Shown: positions 10,468 to 20,651 of the stretch, in pieces | How the letters are laid out: every line of letters begins with the position of its first letter | Numbering within the stretch: the first letter of the stretch is position 1 | DNA from: Phialocephala subalpina | Taxonomy: Eukaryota > Ascomycota > Leotiomycetes > Helotiales > Mollisiaceae | Assembly: GCA_900073065.1 (NCBI GenBank) | Contig: FJOG01000072.1 | Coordinates: 116,724 to 173,791 of the forward strand | Length of the DNA: 57,068 nucleotides | Direction: 5' to 3' | Made by a program: the position numbers and the translations under genes | Notes under the pieces: generated by a model | Told to the model about the DNA's origin: nothing | Databases searched by the model: none | Seen by the model: only the letters and a program-made list of their open reading frames with translations

Positions 10468-11539
10468 ATGTCTACCGCCCTCATAAACACCGACGACGAC
10501 CAACTCGAGCCCACCCTCCAGTCCATCCTCGACCAGAAAACGCTGCGATGGATCTTTGTAGGAGGTAAAGGAGGAGTAGGAAAGACCACCACATCCTGTT
10601 CTCTAGCTATCCAACTTGCCAAAGTCCGACGTTCTGTTCTCCTCATCTCGACCGATCCCGCACACAACCTTTCAGATGCCTTCTCGCAGAAGTTTGGCAA
10701 AGAAGCTCGACTTGTCAATGGTTTCACGAACTTGAGCGCAATGGAAATCGATCCGAATGGAAGCATACAAGAGCTCATGGGCCAGGCAGAAGAGGGAGAA
10801 GGCCCTGCTGCTGGAATGGGAGGCATGATGCAAGATTTGGCGTTTGCTGTAGGTCTCGCGCAGTGGCATAGAGGTGTTCCCAGCTAATGGTTTGCAGATT
10901 CCTGGTATCGACGAAGCCATGTCCTTCGCAGAAGTCTTGAAGCAAGTCAAGTCCCTCTCCTACGAAACCATCATCTTCGACACGGCCCCAACCGGCCACA
11001 CGCTCCGATTCCTCCAATTCCCAACCGTCCTTGAGAAGGCGCTCGCCAAGATCTCCCAGCTATCTACACAATTCGGTCCTATGTTGAACGGTCTTCTTGG
11101 CGCAAATGGCTCCTTGCCAAATGGCGCGAACCTAAACGAGATGATGGAGAAGCTTGAGGGTTTGCGAGAAACGATCAGCGAGGTCAATACACAATTCAAG
11201 GACGAGAACCTCACGACGTTCGTGTGCGTTTGTATACCAGAATTCCTGTCTCTCTATGAGACCGAGCGTATGATCCAAGAGCTGGCGAGCTATGGCATCG
11301 ACACCCATTGTATTGTGGTAAATCAGCTGTTGTTCCCGAAGGCAGGCAGCGAGTGTGAACAATGCAATGCGAGGAGAAAGATGCAGAAGAAGTATCTGGA
11401 GCAAATCGAGGAGCTCTACGATGAGTTCAATGTCGTCAAGATGCCGCTGTTGGTGGAGGAAGTTAGAGGAAAGGAGAAGCTGGAGAAGTTCAGCGAGATG
11501 CTCATTCATCCATATGTTCCACCAGCTGGTGGTTTGTAG
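10468..11539 (+). CDS. get3: Get3/Arr4 ATPase, tail-anchored protein targeting factor
   Basis: Exons 10468-10848 and 10898-11539, joined by a 49-nt intron (GTAGGT donor, TTTGCAG acceptor), encode 340 residues, the usual size. Get3 is a cytosolic homodimeric ATPase that receives tail-anchored membrane proteins and delivers them to the Get1/Get2 receptor at the ER. The deviant Walker A/P-loop GGKGGVGKT is at residues 32-40, switch I is at [12 protein letters not shown], switch II at [15 protein letters not shown], and the zinc-binding CxxC of the dimer interface is CEQC (residues 280-283). The Met-rich hydrophobic client-binding segment ([16 protein letters not shown]) is present. I chose the Met at 10468 rather than an upstream open extension because the family N-terminus fits there. 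Nothing suggests damage. Confidence 0.95.
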
Positions 11540-11623
11540 ATTCTGATAGAGTTCTTTCTGCAAATCGATACCCAGTGCCGAAGACCGAATATGTTTTCGA
11601 TTTCTTTGCTTGTGCCTTTCAAA

Positions 11624-12415
11624 TTACACGATTTCATAGTCATCCTCGTTATAGTAGCCTCCTGGAGTCATAGGGCCTTTCTCGTCTTCGATACCTTCTA
11701 GATTTGCAATTTTCTTCCCATCCCTCCAAATCACAACACCATCAGCCTCCAATTCAATACCAGACGCAAGATGCACATCCGCTAAGAACTCGCCAACCGT
11801 GGCGAAGGCCTTCAGAAACCACTCAAACTGATTCCTCCACCAAATCATCTCAAAAACAATCTTTCTCTTCACCCCAACCAACGCCACACGACCCTTTCTC
11901 GATATTTCAAGATAGCACTTGACATATTTCTCAGCAATCTCAGGATTCGTGGTTCCACTCTTAACACTTGACCAAAACGTCAAACTCTCCAAACTCCCCT
12001 CCCTCCCTCGCATCTCACAAGCATTGGTCCCCCCTTCAAACAGATCCATCTTTCCTCCCGCACTATAACAACTCCAATTCAACCTCATTAACATATTTCT
12101 CGCGCCATGCAGACGATCAAGATGCAGTTTTCCGTGGCAGATCAAACGTTTTGGGGAAAAGCAAACAACGTTCGCTTTCCATATCAAGTCTTTTGTTTCG
12201 TTATGGATTTGCTTGCCAGTTGATGTCAGAGCAAGAAATATAGCGTAGTGAGTTTGGTCGTATAGACTCTACGCTTGGGGGAAGGAGGAAAATTCGAGGA
12301 GCTTGAAGCAGGTTCCGTAGGTGGAGAGGGAGATGTTGCCGGTAAAAGATTGGAGGACTAGGAGGAAGATGCGGTCTCGGATTGGTTCTGGGAGAGTGAG
12401 GAGTTTGGAAGGCAT
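11624..12415 (-). pseudogene. F-box-like fungal protein gene interrupted by one in-frame TAG
   Basis: Reading on the minus strand from the ATG at 12415, the frame encodes a start typical of small fungal F-box-like proteins (LLTLPEPIRDRIFLLVLQ). The TAG at 12271-12269 stops it after 48 codons. The same frame then continues without interruption to the stop at 11624 and carries the second half of that pattern (HYAIFLALTSTGKQIHNE, then TKDLIWKANVVCF). So the stop sits inside one continuous coding frame. No GT-AG intron in the right phase removes it, as far as I can see. A C-to-T change of CAG to TAG would explain it. The C-terminal half ends in an acidic tail. It may be a pseudogene, or the sequence may contain an error. 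The function of these proteins is not established; F-box proteins usually recruit substrates to SCF ubiquitin ligases. Confidence 0.65.
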
Positions 12416-13001
12416 GTTGGGGGTACTTGAAATATTTTGAATGGGAATAGACGAGGGGTCGGTAATGAATTCTTGAAGACAGCGTAAATGTACGTGATGC
12501 GGAATTAACCTTCGCCGAATGACTTTCACCGAGGAACTATACAAACGTCCGAATAGCAAACTCGTCGACTTGTTTAAATCCCATTCCTCGTCTCCCTGAA
12601 ACGTCCAAATCCATCGTATTAATACAACCGACCCAAGTCAAGATCCACGCGAGTCAACGTTCCGTACAACCAATCAAAGTCCACGCTCAGCACACTGCTC
12701 CCGAATCTTCGAGGAACATCCAGCATCTCCACTTTATGTCATTACTTCAAAGATCCATCAGCCCATATCTCTCCTCCAAACGCGTCGTGGACCCGTCTCG
12801 GAGGATCATCAGAAGCAGCGATTTGCTCCAAGTATCTTTCCACTTGGCTTTGGGCTTTCGTGTCAAGCGTGATCCTCTTGCGTGCATTTTAGGTATGAGA
12901 TGCTACGAGGTCCGGGCATCGGTCTGTAGGTAAAAATCGTATTGTTAAGTCTGTTGAGCTAGCTTGGGAGGAGAATGAGGATATAAGGGTTTGTGAGATT
13001 A
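12416..13001. other. Intergenic region, no gene recognised
   Basis: Ordinary composition with several short overlapping open frames and no recognisable protein. It lies between the F-box-like gene and the MITE. It probably includes the F-box gene promoter. Confidence 0.45.
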
Positions 13002-13006
13002 CCCCT

Positions 13007-13255
13007 CTCTACGGGTAGGTAAAAAGGTGCCGATTTTGGCACGCGAGAACATCAAAATCCAATGTACGGAATGCCTTATTTCTCAAATTTCTGCACGTCG
13101 AATTTCATACGCTTTCCGATATCGCAGTCAAAATACCTATTGAGCTTGCAAATGTAATCACTTAAGATTTTTATTAATTCTTCGTTGGCAGAATTGTAAA
13201 TTTGTCACATCTGTGCGCCTCGCCAAAATCGGCCACTTTTTCCCTACCCGTAGAG
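13007..13255. mobile_element. MITE, 249 bp, ~34-bp terminal inverted repeats, 5-bp target duplication
   Basis: The left end reads CTCTACGGGTAGGTAAAAAG and continues through GCCGATTTTGGC. The right end, read in reverse complement, is CTCTACGGGTAGGGAAAAAG followed by the same GCCGATTTTGGC, so the arms are inverted repeats of about 34 bp with a few mismatches. The element is flanked on both sides by CCCCT (13002-13006 and 13256-13260), which fits a 5-bp target-site duplication. The interior of about 180 bp has no open frame. This is the structure of a non-autonomous DNA transposon; its parent family cannot be named from this copy. Confidence 0.75.
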
Positions 13256-13297
13256 CCCCTGAGCTATACTACATATGGAAAGAGAGTTTGACCCTAC

Positions 13298-13412
13298 TAT
13301 CCCTTCGACCGGTGAGACATGGTCCGCACTAGCAAGGGGGCTTATTTGGGATAACAAAGCATAAAATTATGTATCTTTGCATACAAATTTATTAGTAAGA
13401 TACATCATTTGA
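13298..13412 (+). repeat. Left ~115-bp terminal inverted repeat
   Basis: It matches the reverse complement of 22085-22199 with only two differences, both G/A transitions (TTATTT versus TTGTTT and AACAAAG versus AACAGAG). Within it ATGTATCTT and AAGATACAT form a smaller inverted pair around 28 bases, so each end could fold on itself. Confidence 0.85.
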
Positions 13413-13711
13413 ATGATATCGCACTTAATACTCCCCCTCCTTATAAAGGTTAATATTACAAAATATATAACCACTATACGACCGCCCTATTTTACACCTT
13501 ATTGCCTTTCCCAAAGCTTTCTAACACCTTAATTTATATGAATACTATATATAAATACTTTTAAAGCGCTTTTCCCAATAATATAAATAATATAAATAAG
13601 AATTAAATACTTTTTTTCTATTTAATCCCATTTATAAGCTTTATAATTTTGCTTTTTTAGAATAATTTAAAGCTTATAATAAAGCTTTATCCTAAATTAC
13701 AAGTATATAAA
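13413..13711. other. AT-rich interior of the DNA transposon, left part
   Basis: About 300 bases of very AT-rich sequence between the left inverted repeat and the Copia insertion point. No coding sequence is readable. It is the left continuation of the decayed interior found again at 20652-22084. Confidence 0.6.
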
Positions 13712-13716
13712 AAGAC

Positions 13717-14511
13717 TGTCGATATAATCATGTGATCGCTTAGCGGTGGGATAGAAGGGTGGATTCAGGGGTGGATAGAGGGGTGGAGCTTTAACCTCCA
13801 TCCCTCTAATAACCAGTGTCTCAGTATCATTTCCTTAGGTTATATAAGTAGTTAAGTGCCCCTTTTGGAGAGAGAGAGAGGAGGGAGAACAAAGAGAATA
13901 TATTCNNNNNNNNNNNNNNNNNNNNNNNNNNNNNNNNNNNNNNNNNNNNNNNNNNNNNNNNNNNNNNNNNNNNNNNNNNNNNNNNNNNNNNNNNNNNNNN
14001 NNNNNNNNNNNNNNNNNNNNNNNNNNNNNNNNNNNNNNNNNNNNNNNNNNNNNNNNNNNNNNNNNNNNNNNNNNNNNNNNNNNNNNNNNNNNNNNNNNNN
14101 NNNNNNNNNNNNNNNNNNNNNNNNNNNNNNNNNNNNNNNNNNNNNNNNNNNNNNNNNNNNNNNNNNNNNNNNNNNNNNNNNNNNNNNNNNNNNNNNNNNN
14201 NNNNNNNNNNNNNNNNNNNNNNNNNNNNNNNNNNNNNNNNNNNNNNNNNNNNNNNNNNNNNNNNNNNNNNNNNNNNNNNNNNNNNNNNNNNNNNNNNNNN
14301 NNNNNNNNNNNNNNNNNNNNNNNNNNNNNNNNNNNNNNNNNNNNNNNNNNNNNNNNNNNNNNNNNNNNNNNNNNNNNNNNNNNNNNNNNNNNNNNATAAG
14401 TAGTTAAGTGCCCTTTCGGTAGAGAGAGAGAGAGGGAGAACAAAGAGAATATATTCATTGACACCAAATTAAGATCTTAGTGCTTGATAATGACCCCCGG
14501 ACGTTCCAACA
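13717..14511 (+). repeat. 5' LTR of the Copia element (contains an assembly gap)
   Basis: It begins TGTCGATATAATCATG after the AAGAC duplication and ends GTTCCAACA at 14511. The 3' LTR is only 243 bp, so the apparent 795 bp is inflated by the N run and by a repeated segment flanking it. Compared over the shared sequence with the 3' LTR, about 14 differences are visible by eye and all are C/T or A/G, apart from the length of a GA microsatellite. Confidence 0.85.
13906..14395. other. Assembly gap (490 N)
   Basis: The run of N sits inside the 5' LTR. The ~60 bases before it (ATAAGTAGTTAAGTGCCCCT onward, to AGAATATATTC) recur immediately after it with small changes, so the two contig ends probably overlap or a segment is duplicated. 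The true missing length may be zero. Confidence 0.95.
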
Positions 14512-15601
14512 CTGATCAGTAGTTGATTTAATCGTTCGACCATAGAGCAGCAAGGATAGTATCGAAGAGGCACCTAAGGATTTTTCGGAAGTCGTTAGAT
14601 TGTACTAAAGGAAGAGAATCGATTCTTTCAAGCTTTTAAAAGAACCAGAATATCGAGGGATTATTACAGTAGTATAAACCTACGCTCTATCTGATTCTAC
14701 GCTCCATCGCGTATCGATAGCGAATACTTAATTATAGTTTGCTCGCTATTACCGAAGATAACTTTTCGAGCACCCTACGAAGCTCGAACTTACTAAGAAT
14801 AAACCTTACGAGCCCGATACGAAGACTCGTCGAATCACGATATTTGCCGAGCGCGATACGACTTAGTAGACTGCCTTCAACGAGTAAGACCAGACCCCTT
14901 TAAAGTATAGCCCTAACTAAAGAGGAGATCTATTATTAACCTTTTTACCCCTCGATCCGATACAATACATAAGGGATTAGATTCAAGAAGTCACAAAACA
15001 AGAGGAAAAAGATGATTTTCTGTAGGCGGAGTTTAAATTGGTATACTCTAATTGGGACGAAAGCTAGTTTATGCAAATTACACAAACCTCAAGAACTAAT
15101 TTGCGGAACTTCCTTCGAAAGAATGGAGTTTATATCCTTTTGGCACAATTACATACATTAGTATTTCAAACACTAGAGATGCTTATTCAGAGCACAGTGC
15201 CATTAGAATGGCTTGAGTGGGAGATCGAGAAGATGAGCACATTAAGAGGATTCAACTCGTGGAGAAATACGATCGACTCGATCGAAACAAAAAGGAGGAA
15301 TCGAATGCTTATAGATAAAGCATTCAAGAACAGGGATTTCGACAAAGTCAGGGATTACTAAGCTCTACTAGGACTACCGATCATGCAGAGACTACCACAT
15401 GAAAAACCTCAGTAATAGCTCGAACGACAACGACAACCACTTGCTGATATAACCCCTGCGGAGCGTACGACACCCTCCGAGTACTCTCCTACACCCAATA
15501 AGACTCTACCGCCCGGCCCGACCCCAAAACCCCGATATCCAACGCTAACCCCACTACTATCGATATCACTAAATGAGCCGACATCACCAGAAGTTGAGAA
15601 A
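14512..15601. other. Copia leader and 5' gag region, heavily interrupted
   Basis: Follows the 5' LTR, where a primer-binding site would be expected (CTGATCAGTAGTTG); I could not match it to a tRNA. One open stretch at 15071-15361 contains a gag-like helical segment but no diagnostic motif. Stop codons punctuate all frames. Confidence 0.5.
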
Positions 15602-16450
15602 GTGCCAGAGATTCCATCACTTCAACCCTTACAGCCAGCGAACGGATTCGGACGAGGACTCGCTACTATGATAAAGATTTATAGCGAGAAACTCAAATAC
15701 TATAGAGGGGAAGACTCACTTGATATATCTATCCGAGTATTTAAGGACTTATGTCCTAAAGTAGGCGTTAGACTAAAGGAGTATCGCGACGCGTTTTCGA
15801 TTATGCTTACTAGCGAGGCTAGTAAGTTCTATTACTAGAAACTCGCTGGGAAAGACTTTTTTTTCGATAAGATAATTGAGATTATGAGATTGAACTTTGA
15901 GACCGAGGAGCGCCGAAACCGAATACTCAATTGGTGGAACACGATCACTCTCACTACAGTACAATCTCAGAACCTCGATAAAACGATTTTGGAGTGTTTT
16001 GAGATCTTGAGACGCGAGTTAATCGATAAACAACTTAGTTTACGCGGCGAAATGCACTCGGAAACTACTATTCGAGACAAGATTTACTACGCTTGCTGAG
16101 ACGCACCGGAATGCCACTACGCACTTCTTAGACCATCAGGAAACTTCCAGTCCGCATGTGAAGACGTACGGACAGCTCTAGTACTTAAAGTAGAAGTCAA
16201 ATCAAGCTTTGGAGCCTACTCGATCGAGAGAGAGACGCGAGACGGAGAAAACGAAACTTTTTTGGTAGACCGGAAATACTTTGGGAAGAGTACACGGTAC
16301 GGAGACCGCTTTACCCGCAGTGCCCAAGGGACGAGATAAATTGAATAAAAATGTTTTGTATGTAAGAAACCGAATTGTTGGAGTACTCAATATATTCTAG
16401 AGGAGAGGCAGAAAGCATATGCGGTCTTTAAGAGATTACGAGACTCCCCC
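15602..16450 (+). pseudogene. gag: Copia gag (capsid) remnant with zinc knuckle
   Basis: The frame reads as a retrotransposon gag, with a segment (EASKFYY then KLAGKDF) split by TAG where Gln is expected, RRELIDKQLSLRGEM, and at about 16352 a Cys-rich knuckle beginning CFVCKKPNCW. Such gag proteins form the particle that packages element RNA. A TGA (at 16099) falls where an Arg codon (CGA) would fit. All stops are explained by one C-to-T or G-to-A change. Confidence 0.75.
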
Positions 16451-16759
16451 GATAAGGACACGAATAAGATGATCCAATATGTCACTGAATTCGAAGGACT
16501 CGAGTTAAACGCTGTAGAAGATTACGAGTAATTCGTCGACGAGTTTGCGGAGGCAATTAGCTCATCGAGAAGCTATGTCACATAGTCGGACCACTTCCTT
16601 ACGACATCTCATGGCACGATCGATGGAATTAAGACCATCGAGTTGCTCAATTAGTAGTCAATTTTCCATGCGTTCGCGAAGACTATGATACACTTAGTAC
16701 TATCGATAGTGCATACGGATGCGGAGACGTTTTTGACTACTCGATACTCATTAAGTGTT

Positions 16760-17130
16760 TTTATGGGCATTATGATCGACACCGGAGCAGCTTAACGCTC
16801 GACAGCCGGAAAAGGCTAGTTCTTAGCCCTTCAGCGAGTTCGAGACGTTAAGCTAAACAAATCACGAGCCGGAGAAGCTGTTATTAAGTTCGGAATTAGA
16901 CAGACTTCATCACTCGGTATTGTCAATATCAAGACATTAGTTGGCCAGATCACGTTTTACGTGGTGCTAGTTGACGTGCCGTTTTTACTTTGTTTTCGAG
17001 ACATGGATAAGCTACGTGTTAAATTCGATAATCTCGATAACGTGCTTATCCAAGGCAACGCGCGCACGCTTATTGTCAGGGCATTCGGACACCCGTGGAT
17101 GCTTTTAGACCCACTAGAGAGCCTAGTTTA
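16760..17130 (+). pseudogene. Copia aspartic protease remnant
   Basis: The active-site triad Asp-Thr-Gly is seen in MGIMIDTGAA at about 16765-16790. It is followed by a region that continues openly through VDVPFLLCFRDMDKLRV and IQGNARTLIVRAFGHPW, the usual protease-to-integrase linker of fungal Copia elements. The enzyme would cut the Gag-Pol polyprotein. A stop directly after GAA and another soon after break the frame. Confidence 0.7.
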
Positions 17131-17160
17131 TACGAACCAGGAAGCTACGACTATGGAGGC

Positions 17161-18170
17161 TAACGCGTGTTACTTGACCGAAATAGAACTACGACGATTA
17201 CATAGACGCTTTGGACACTTATCGGCAGCACGATTCATGAGAGTCCTCGAACGTAGAGGCCATGACGCAGATTTTGATGAGATTAAGAGGATGACAAAGT
17301 ATTACTAGCAATGTCAAATCAATGGCAGATCTCTAGGACGTTTCAAGTTCATACTGCGAGATGATCACGAATTTAACTATTCGGTTTACTTGGACGTTTT
17401 ATAGTTCGATAGTAAAGCGGTGCTACAGGTCGTAGACGAGGCAACCGTATTTTAAGCCGCCAGATTTCTCAAGGATATATTAGTTAAGGAGGCCTAGAAC
17501 GCTTTTCGAGCATGCTGGATTGATGTTTACCTCGGACTACTAGCGTTTGCAATTCATGACCTCGGAACGAACTTTAACTCCAAGGAATTCCGAGACAACG
17601 CTAGGGTTATGGATATTGAGACGAGATAGATGCCGATCGAAGCACATAACTCCATTGGACTTGTAGAGCGCTATTACGTGCCACTTAGGCGTGCGTATAA
17701 CATTCTATTGAAGGAGTTACTCGATCTCCCAAAGGAGGAGAGACTGCAGATGGCAATTAAGGCCGTAAACGATACCGCCGGCCTCGACGGTATTGTGTTT
17801 ACGCTTCTCGTTTTTAGAGCGTTTCCCCGCATGTCACAATGGGATGCTTTAATCGCATTAATTGCAGCTCGAGTAGAGGCTATAAGAAATGCTATGACGG
17901 CAGTCCGCGAGTGCTACGCAGCCCGCTAGATCACGGACGCTCTGCGAATAAGAAATGGTCCTCGGACTAGCCACTTAGCAGATTTACCCATCAGCTCAAA
18001 CGTGCTCGTATGGAGAGAAAGCAAAAGGTGGCAAGGACCGTTCACGCTGCTAGCGATAGACAAAGAGACTTGCCAGATTCAACTACTTAATGGACCTAGA
18101 AGCTTCCGGAGTACGGCTGTAAAACCATTTTATAAGGACTCCGATTAAGCGGACGATAACGATCGACCGA
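17161..18170 (+). pseudogene. Copia integrase remnant
   Basis: The pre-integrase zinc region is visible as LHRRFGHLSAARF (His...His) followed by Cys residues near 17310. The catalytic core carries Asp in YLDVL, Asp in HDLGTNF, and Glu in the IEAHNSIGLVERYY segment, matching the DDE triad. TAG or TAA occurs in place of Gln or Trp at least five times (for example ATVF-stop-AARFL). The C-terminal part (VLVWRESKRWQGPF) is the typical post-core region. It would insert element DNA into the genome if functional. Confidence 0.8.
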
Positions 18171-18652
18171 AAGATCTCTCATTAATAGAAAACGTGCCAA
18201 AAGATACTACGCGAGAGCTAGAAACACTACGACGAAGCTTAAGATTAACGGACGAGCAACTTATTATAAACGCGGAGGACGTTCTCGATTTACCCCGCTC
18301 GACGGGAGAAATCTAACCCACTATAAAAAACTTTCGAATAGTAGTGGAAATCCCATTTTTTGTCCCCGACTCGAACGATCATATCTTTATGACGCTTTTT
18401 ACGAATAGTAGCGCAAGCCCGAAGACGATCGAAAACTTTTTAATCGAGAAAGAAACTCGAGACAAGCAAATATCGATCGAGCTACGCACTAAGGGCATTA
18501 TTACTACTCTTGGCGAGCCGTTTGCAATTTCCCGGAGAAAGGAGATCGATAGACTACTAATAAAAAGAGTATTTAAGCTAATCTCTAATAACTCTAAGGA
18601 AATCGGCAACTAACGGATCTTTAGTTCGAGATTAATTGATGAAGTTAAAGGC

Positions 18653-19270
18653 ATGGGGACTGCAATACCCTACGAGAAATCTCGCTTGGTGATTCAAGCA
18701 TTTAACGACGAAAGCAAAAAAACAATGCTCACGCAATTACCGACTATCCAGCGAGTTAGCCAACGAATTGTCGTTGCTTTGGCCCCGTCACTCAAGAGCA
18801 GAGGGATCAACCTCTACTTAAGAGATATCACTTAAGCTTACGTGCAGTCAACAACCCTACTAGTACGCGTCATATTTGCAAGACCCCCGAAAGAGATGAC
18901 CCATGAGTTGCTACTAGGCATTATTTTCAAGGTTATCAAGCCACTTTATGGAGTTCCGGAAGTAGGCATGCATTGGTACGGCACTTATAGTAATCACTAT
19001 AGAGATAAACTCTCGATGGAAACGTCAACGTTCGACCCGTGCTTACTAGTTACTCGAAATAAAGACGGCTTATTCGGAATAGTGGCTATGCAAACGGACG
19101 ATACACTCATTTTGGGAGACGACGCGTTCGTGGAATTGGAGCGCACTAAGCTAGAGAAGGCTAAACTGATGGCTAAGCCTATAGAATCTCTAGCGCGGGA
19201 TACCCCATTAATATTCAATGGGTGCAAACTAGTGATGGACGGGAGTGGCCCTAATATTACTTTGCTTTAA
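18653..19270 (+). pseudogene. Copia reverse transcriptase remnant
   Basis: RT motifs include KSRLVIQAFND, QRIVVALAP, RDIT-stop-AYVQS, IKPLYGVPEVGMHWY and the catalytic core MQTDDTLILG. In most Copia RTs the core is YVDD; here the two Asp remain but the residues before them are Gln-Thr. That also appears as a natural variant in some fungal Copia lineages, as I recall. The upstream palm is interrupted by stops near 18840. Confidence 0.8.
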
Positions 19271-19459
19271 AAAGGACAAGGAAAACGTTTGACTCTTGTC
19301 GACTTTAAATCGGACGAATTCAAGCAAGCCTACCTCGAGCAACGCGCCCGAGGAGTATATATAGGCACAATTTGTCAATCGGAGGCTGCGTTCGATATGT
19401 CCGTAGCAGCTTAGCATTAAGACCCCGAACGAGAGCAAATCATAGCTCTCAATAAGCGT

Positions 19460-20062
19460 TTGCAGTGGCAAATGGACAACCTCGACCGAGGGCTTCGATT
19501 TATATGCGTAGACTTATCGTCTGCAAAGTTGTTCGTCTTTGTAGATGGTTCGTTCGCTATGAACGCAAATTACAGCTCTCAGATCGGATACGTCGCTATA
19601 CTAGGAAATGAGGAGCGCAGCGATAGAGAGTTCGACTTAACGGGAAATGTCTTGCACTGGAGCTCAACTAAGTGTAAGAGGGTTACGCGTGCAGTCTTAG
19701 CTTCAGAACTATACGCGATGATAGCAGGGATCGATATAGCGATATCGATTTCTACTACCTTTAATCTTATCATAGAGCAGCTGGGAATAGGCCCCATCCC
19801 TACGGTCATCTGCACCGATTCGTTCTCGCTCTACGAGTGCATAGTCAAGCTTAGTACTACTAAAGAGAAGCGCCTAATGATCGATATTATGGCTATTAGA
19901 TAATTATACGAACGCAGAGAACTCTCGGAGATTCGATGGATTGCTGGTGACAGTAACTCGGCCGATGCTATGACTAAGTCCACCGCCAATAAATCACTTG
20001 AGTCGCTCATTAGTACTAACTACTTTAGCGTCAAAATACAAGGGTGGGTACAGCGTCCTAAG
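19460..20062 (+). pseudogene. Copia RNase H remnant
   Basis: The frame shows FVDGSFAMN (first catalytic Asp), then GNVLHWSSTKCKRVTRAVLASELYA (with the Glu), ICTDSF (second Asp) and, after one in-frame stop, WIAGDSNSADAMTK near the end. These are RNase H landmarks of Ty1/Copia elements. The protein would degrade RNA in RNA-DNA hybrids during reverse transcription. A single TAA at 19901 splits it. Confidence 0.8.
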
Positions 20063-20403
20063 GTGTAGGAATCAATTGGCAAGACGAGAAGGAGGAGAAG
20101 CGCGGTCGTTAAAGAAAGTAGGGCGCGGAAGTGAACGTGTTTTTAGTGTTTTTCGATGTTTTGGTGTTTCTCGATGCGCGAGCTTTGATTGGCTCGGAGT
20201 CCGTTAACTCCGCGGATGGGGGATTTCCCCCATTTTTAGTTTGAACGGTCAGGCAGTAATGCGCGTAACCGCGAGTAGTTTCCGGTCAATTTTCCTTATA
20301 ATATTCACTTACGTAGTAGTGCGTTTGCAGCTACGATAATACTTTTTTTAGCTGTAGTTTACTAGTTGGAAGGAGTGTCTCCTTCCAAAGAAAGAGTTGC
20401 TAG

Positions 20404-20646
20404 TGTCGATATAATTATGTGATCGCTTAACGGTGGGATAGAAGGGTGGATTCAGGGGTGGATGGAGGGGTGGAGCTTTGACCTCCATCCTTCTGACAAT
20501 TAGTGTCTCAGTATCATTTCCTTAGGTTATATAAGTAGTTAGGTGCCCCTTCTGGAGAGAGAGAGAGAGGGAGAACAGAGAGAATATATTCATTGACACT
20601 AGACTAAGATCTTAGTGCTTGATGATGACCCCCGGACGTTCCAACA
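20404..20646 (+). repeat. 3' LTR of the Copia element
   Basis: 243 bp from TGTCGATATAATTATG to GTTCCAACA, then AAGAC. A purine-rich stretch (AAAGAAAGAG) a few bases upstream could be the polypurine tract. It contains a tandem GA run and a GGGTGGA-rich segment like the 5' copy. Confidence 0.9.
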
Positions 20647-20651
20647 AAGAC

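Larger units (their letters stand above)
13717..20646 (+). mobile_element. Ty1/Copia LTR retrotransposon, structurally complete but RIP-decayed
   Basis: Both ends are marked by LTRs starting TGTCGATATAAT and ending GTTCCAACA, and the element is flanked by AAGAC on each side (13712-13716 and 20647-20651), a 5-bp target duplication. Inside, in Copia order, are gag with a zinc knuckle, aspartic protease, integrase, reverse transcriptase and RNase H, all on the plus strand. The polyprotein frame is repeatedly interrupted by TAG, TAA and TGA where Gln, Trp or Arg codons are expected, so it cannot encode a working polyprotein. Total span is 6.93 kb, including a 490-base assembly gap inside the 5' LTR. 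Remaining intact frames are long, meaning the damage is light. Confidence 0.9.

Noticed and set aside
9962..11539. Purine-degradation or arsenic-resistance cluster
   Set aside because: Only HIU hydrolase and Get3 are present; Get3 resembles ArsA by family but carries the Get3 CxxC and client-binding segment, and no other pathway genes are nearby.
14600..20100. Reassigned genetic code (TAG/TAA read as Gln) in the Copia element
   Set aside because: Gln codons CAA and CAG are also present, Trp and Arg codons are hit too, and LTR differences are all transitions, so RIP explains it.
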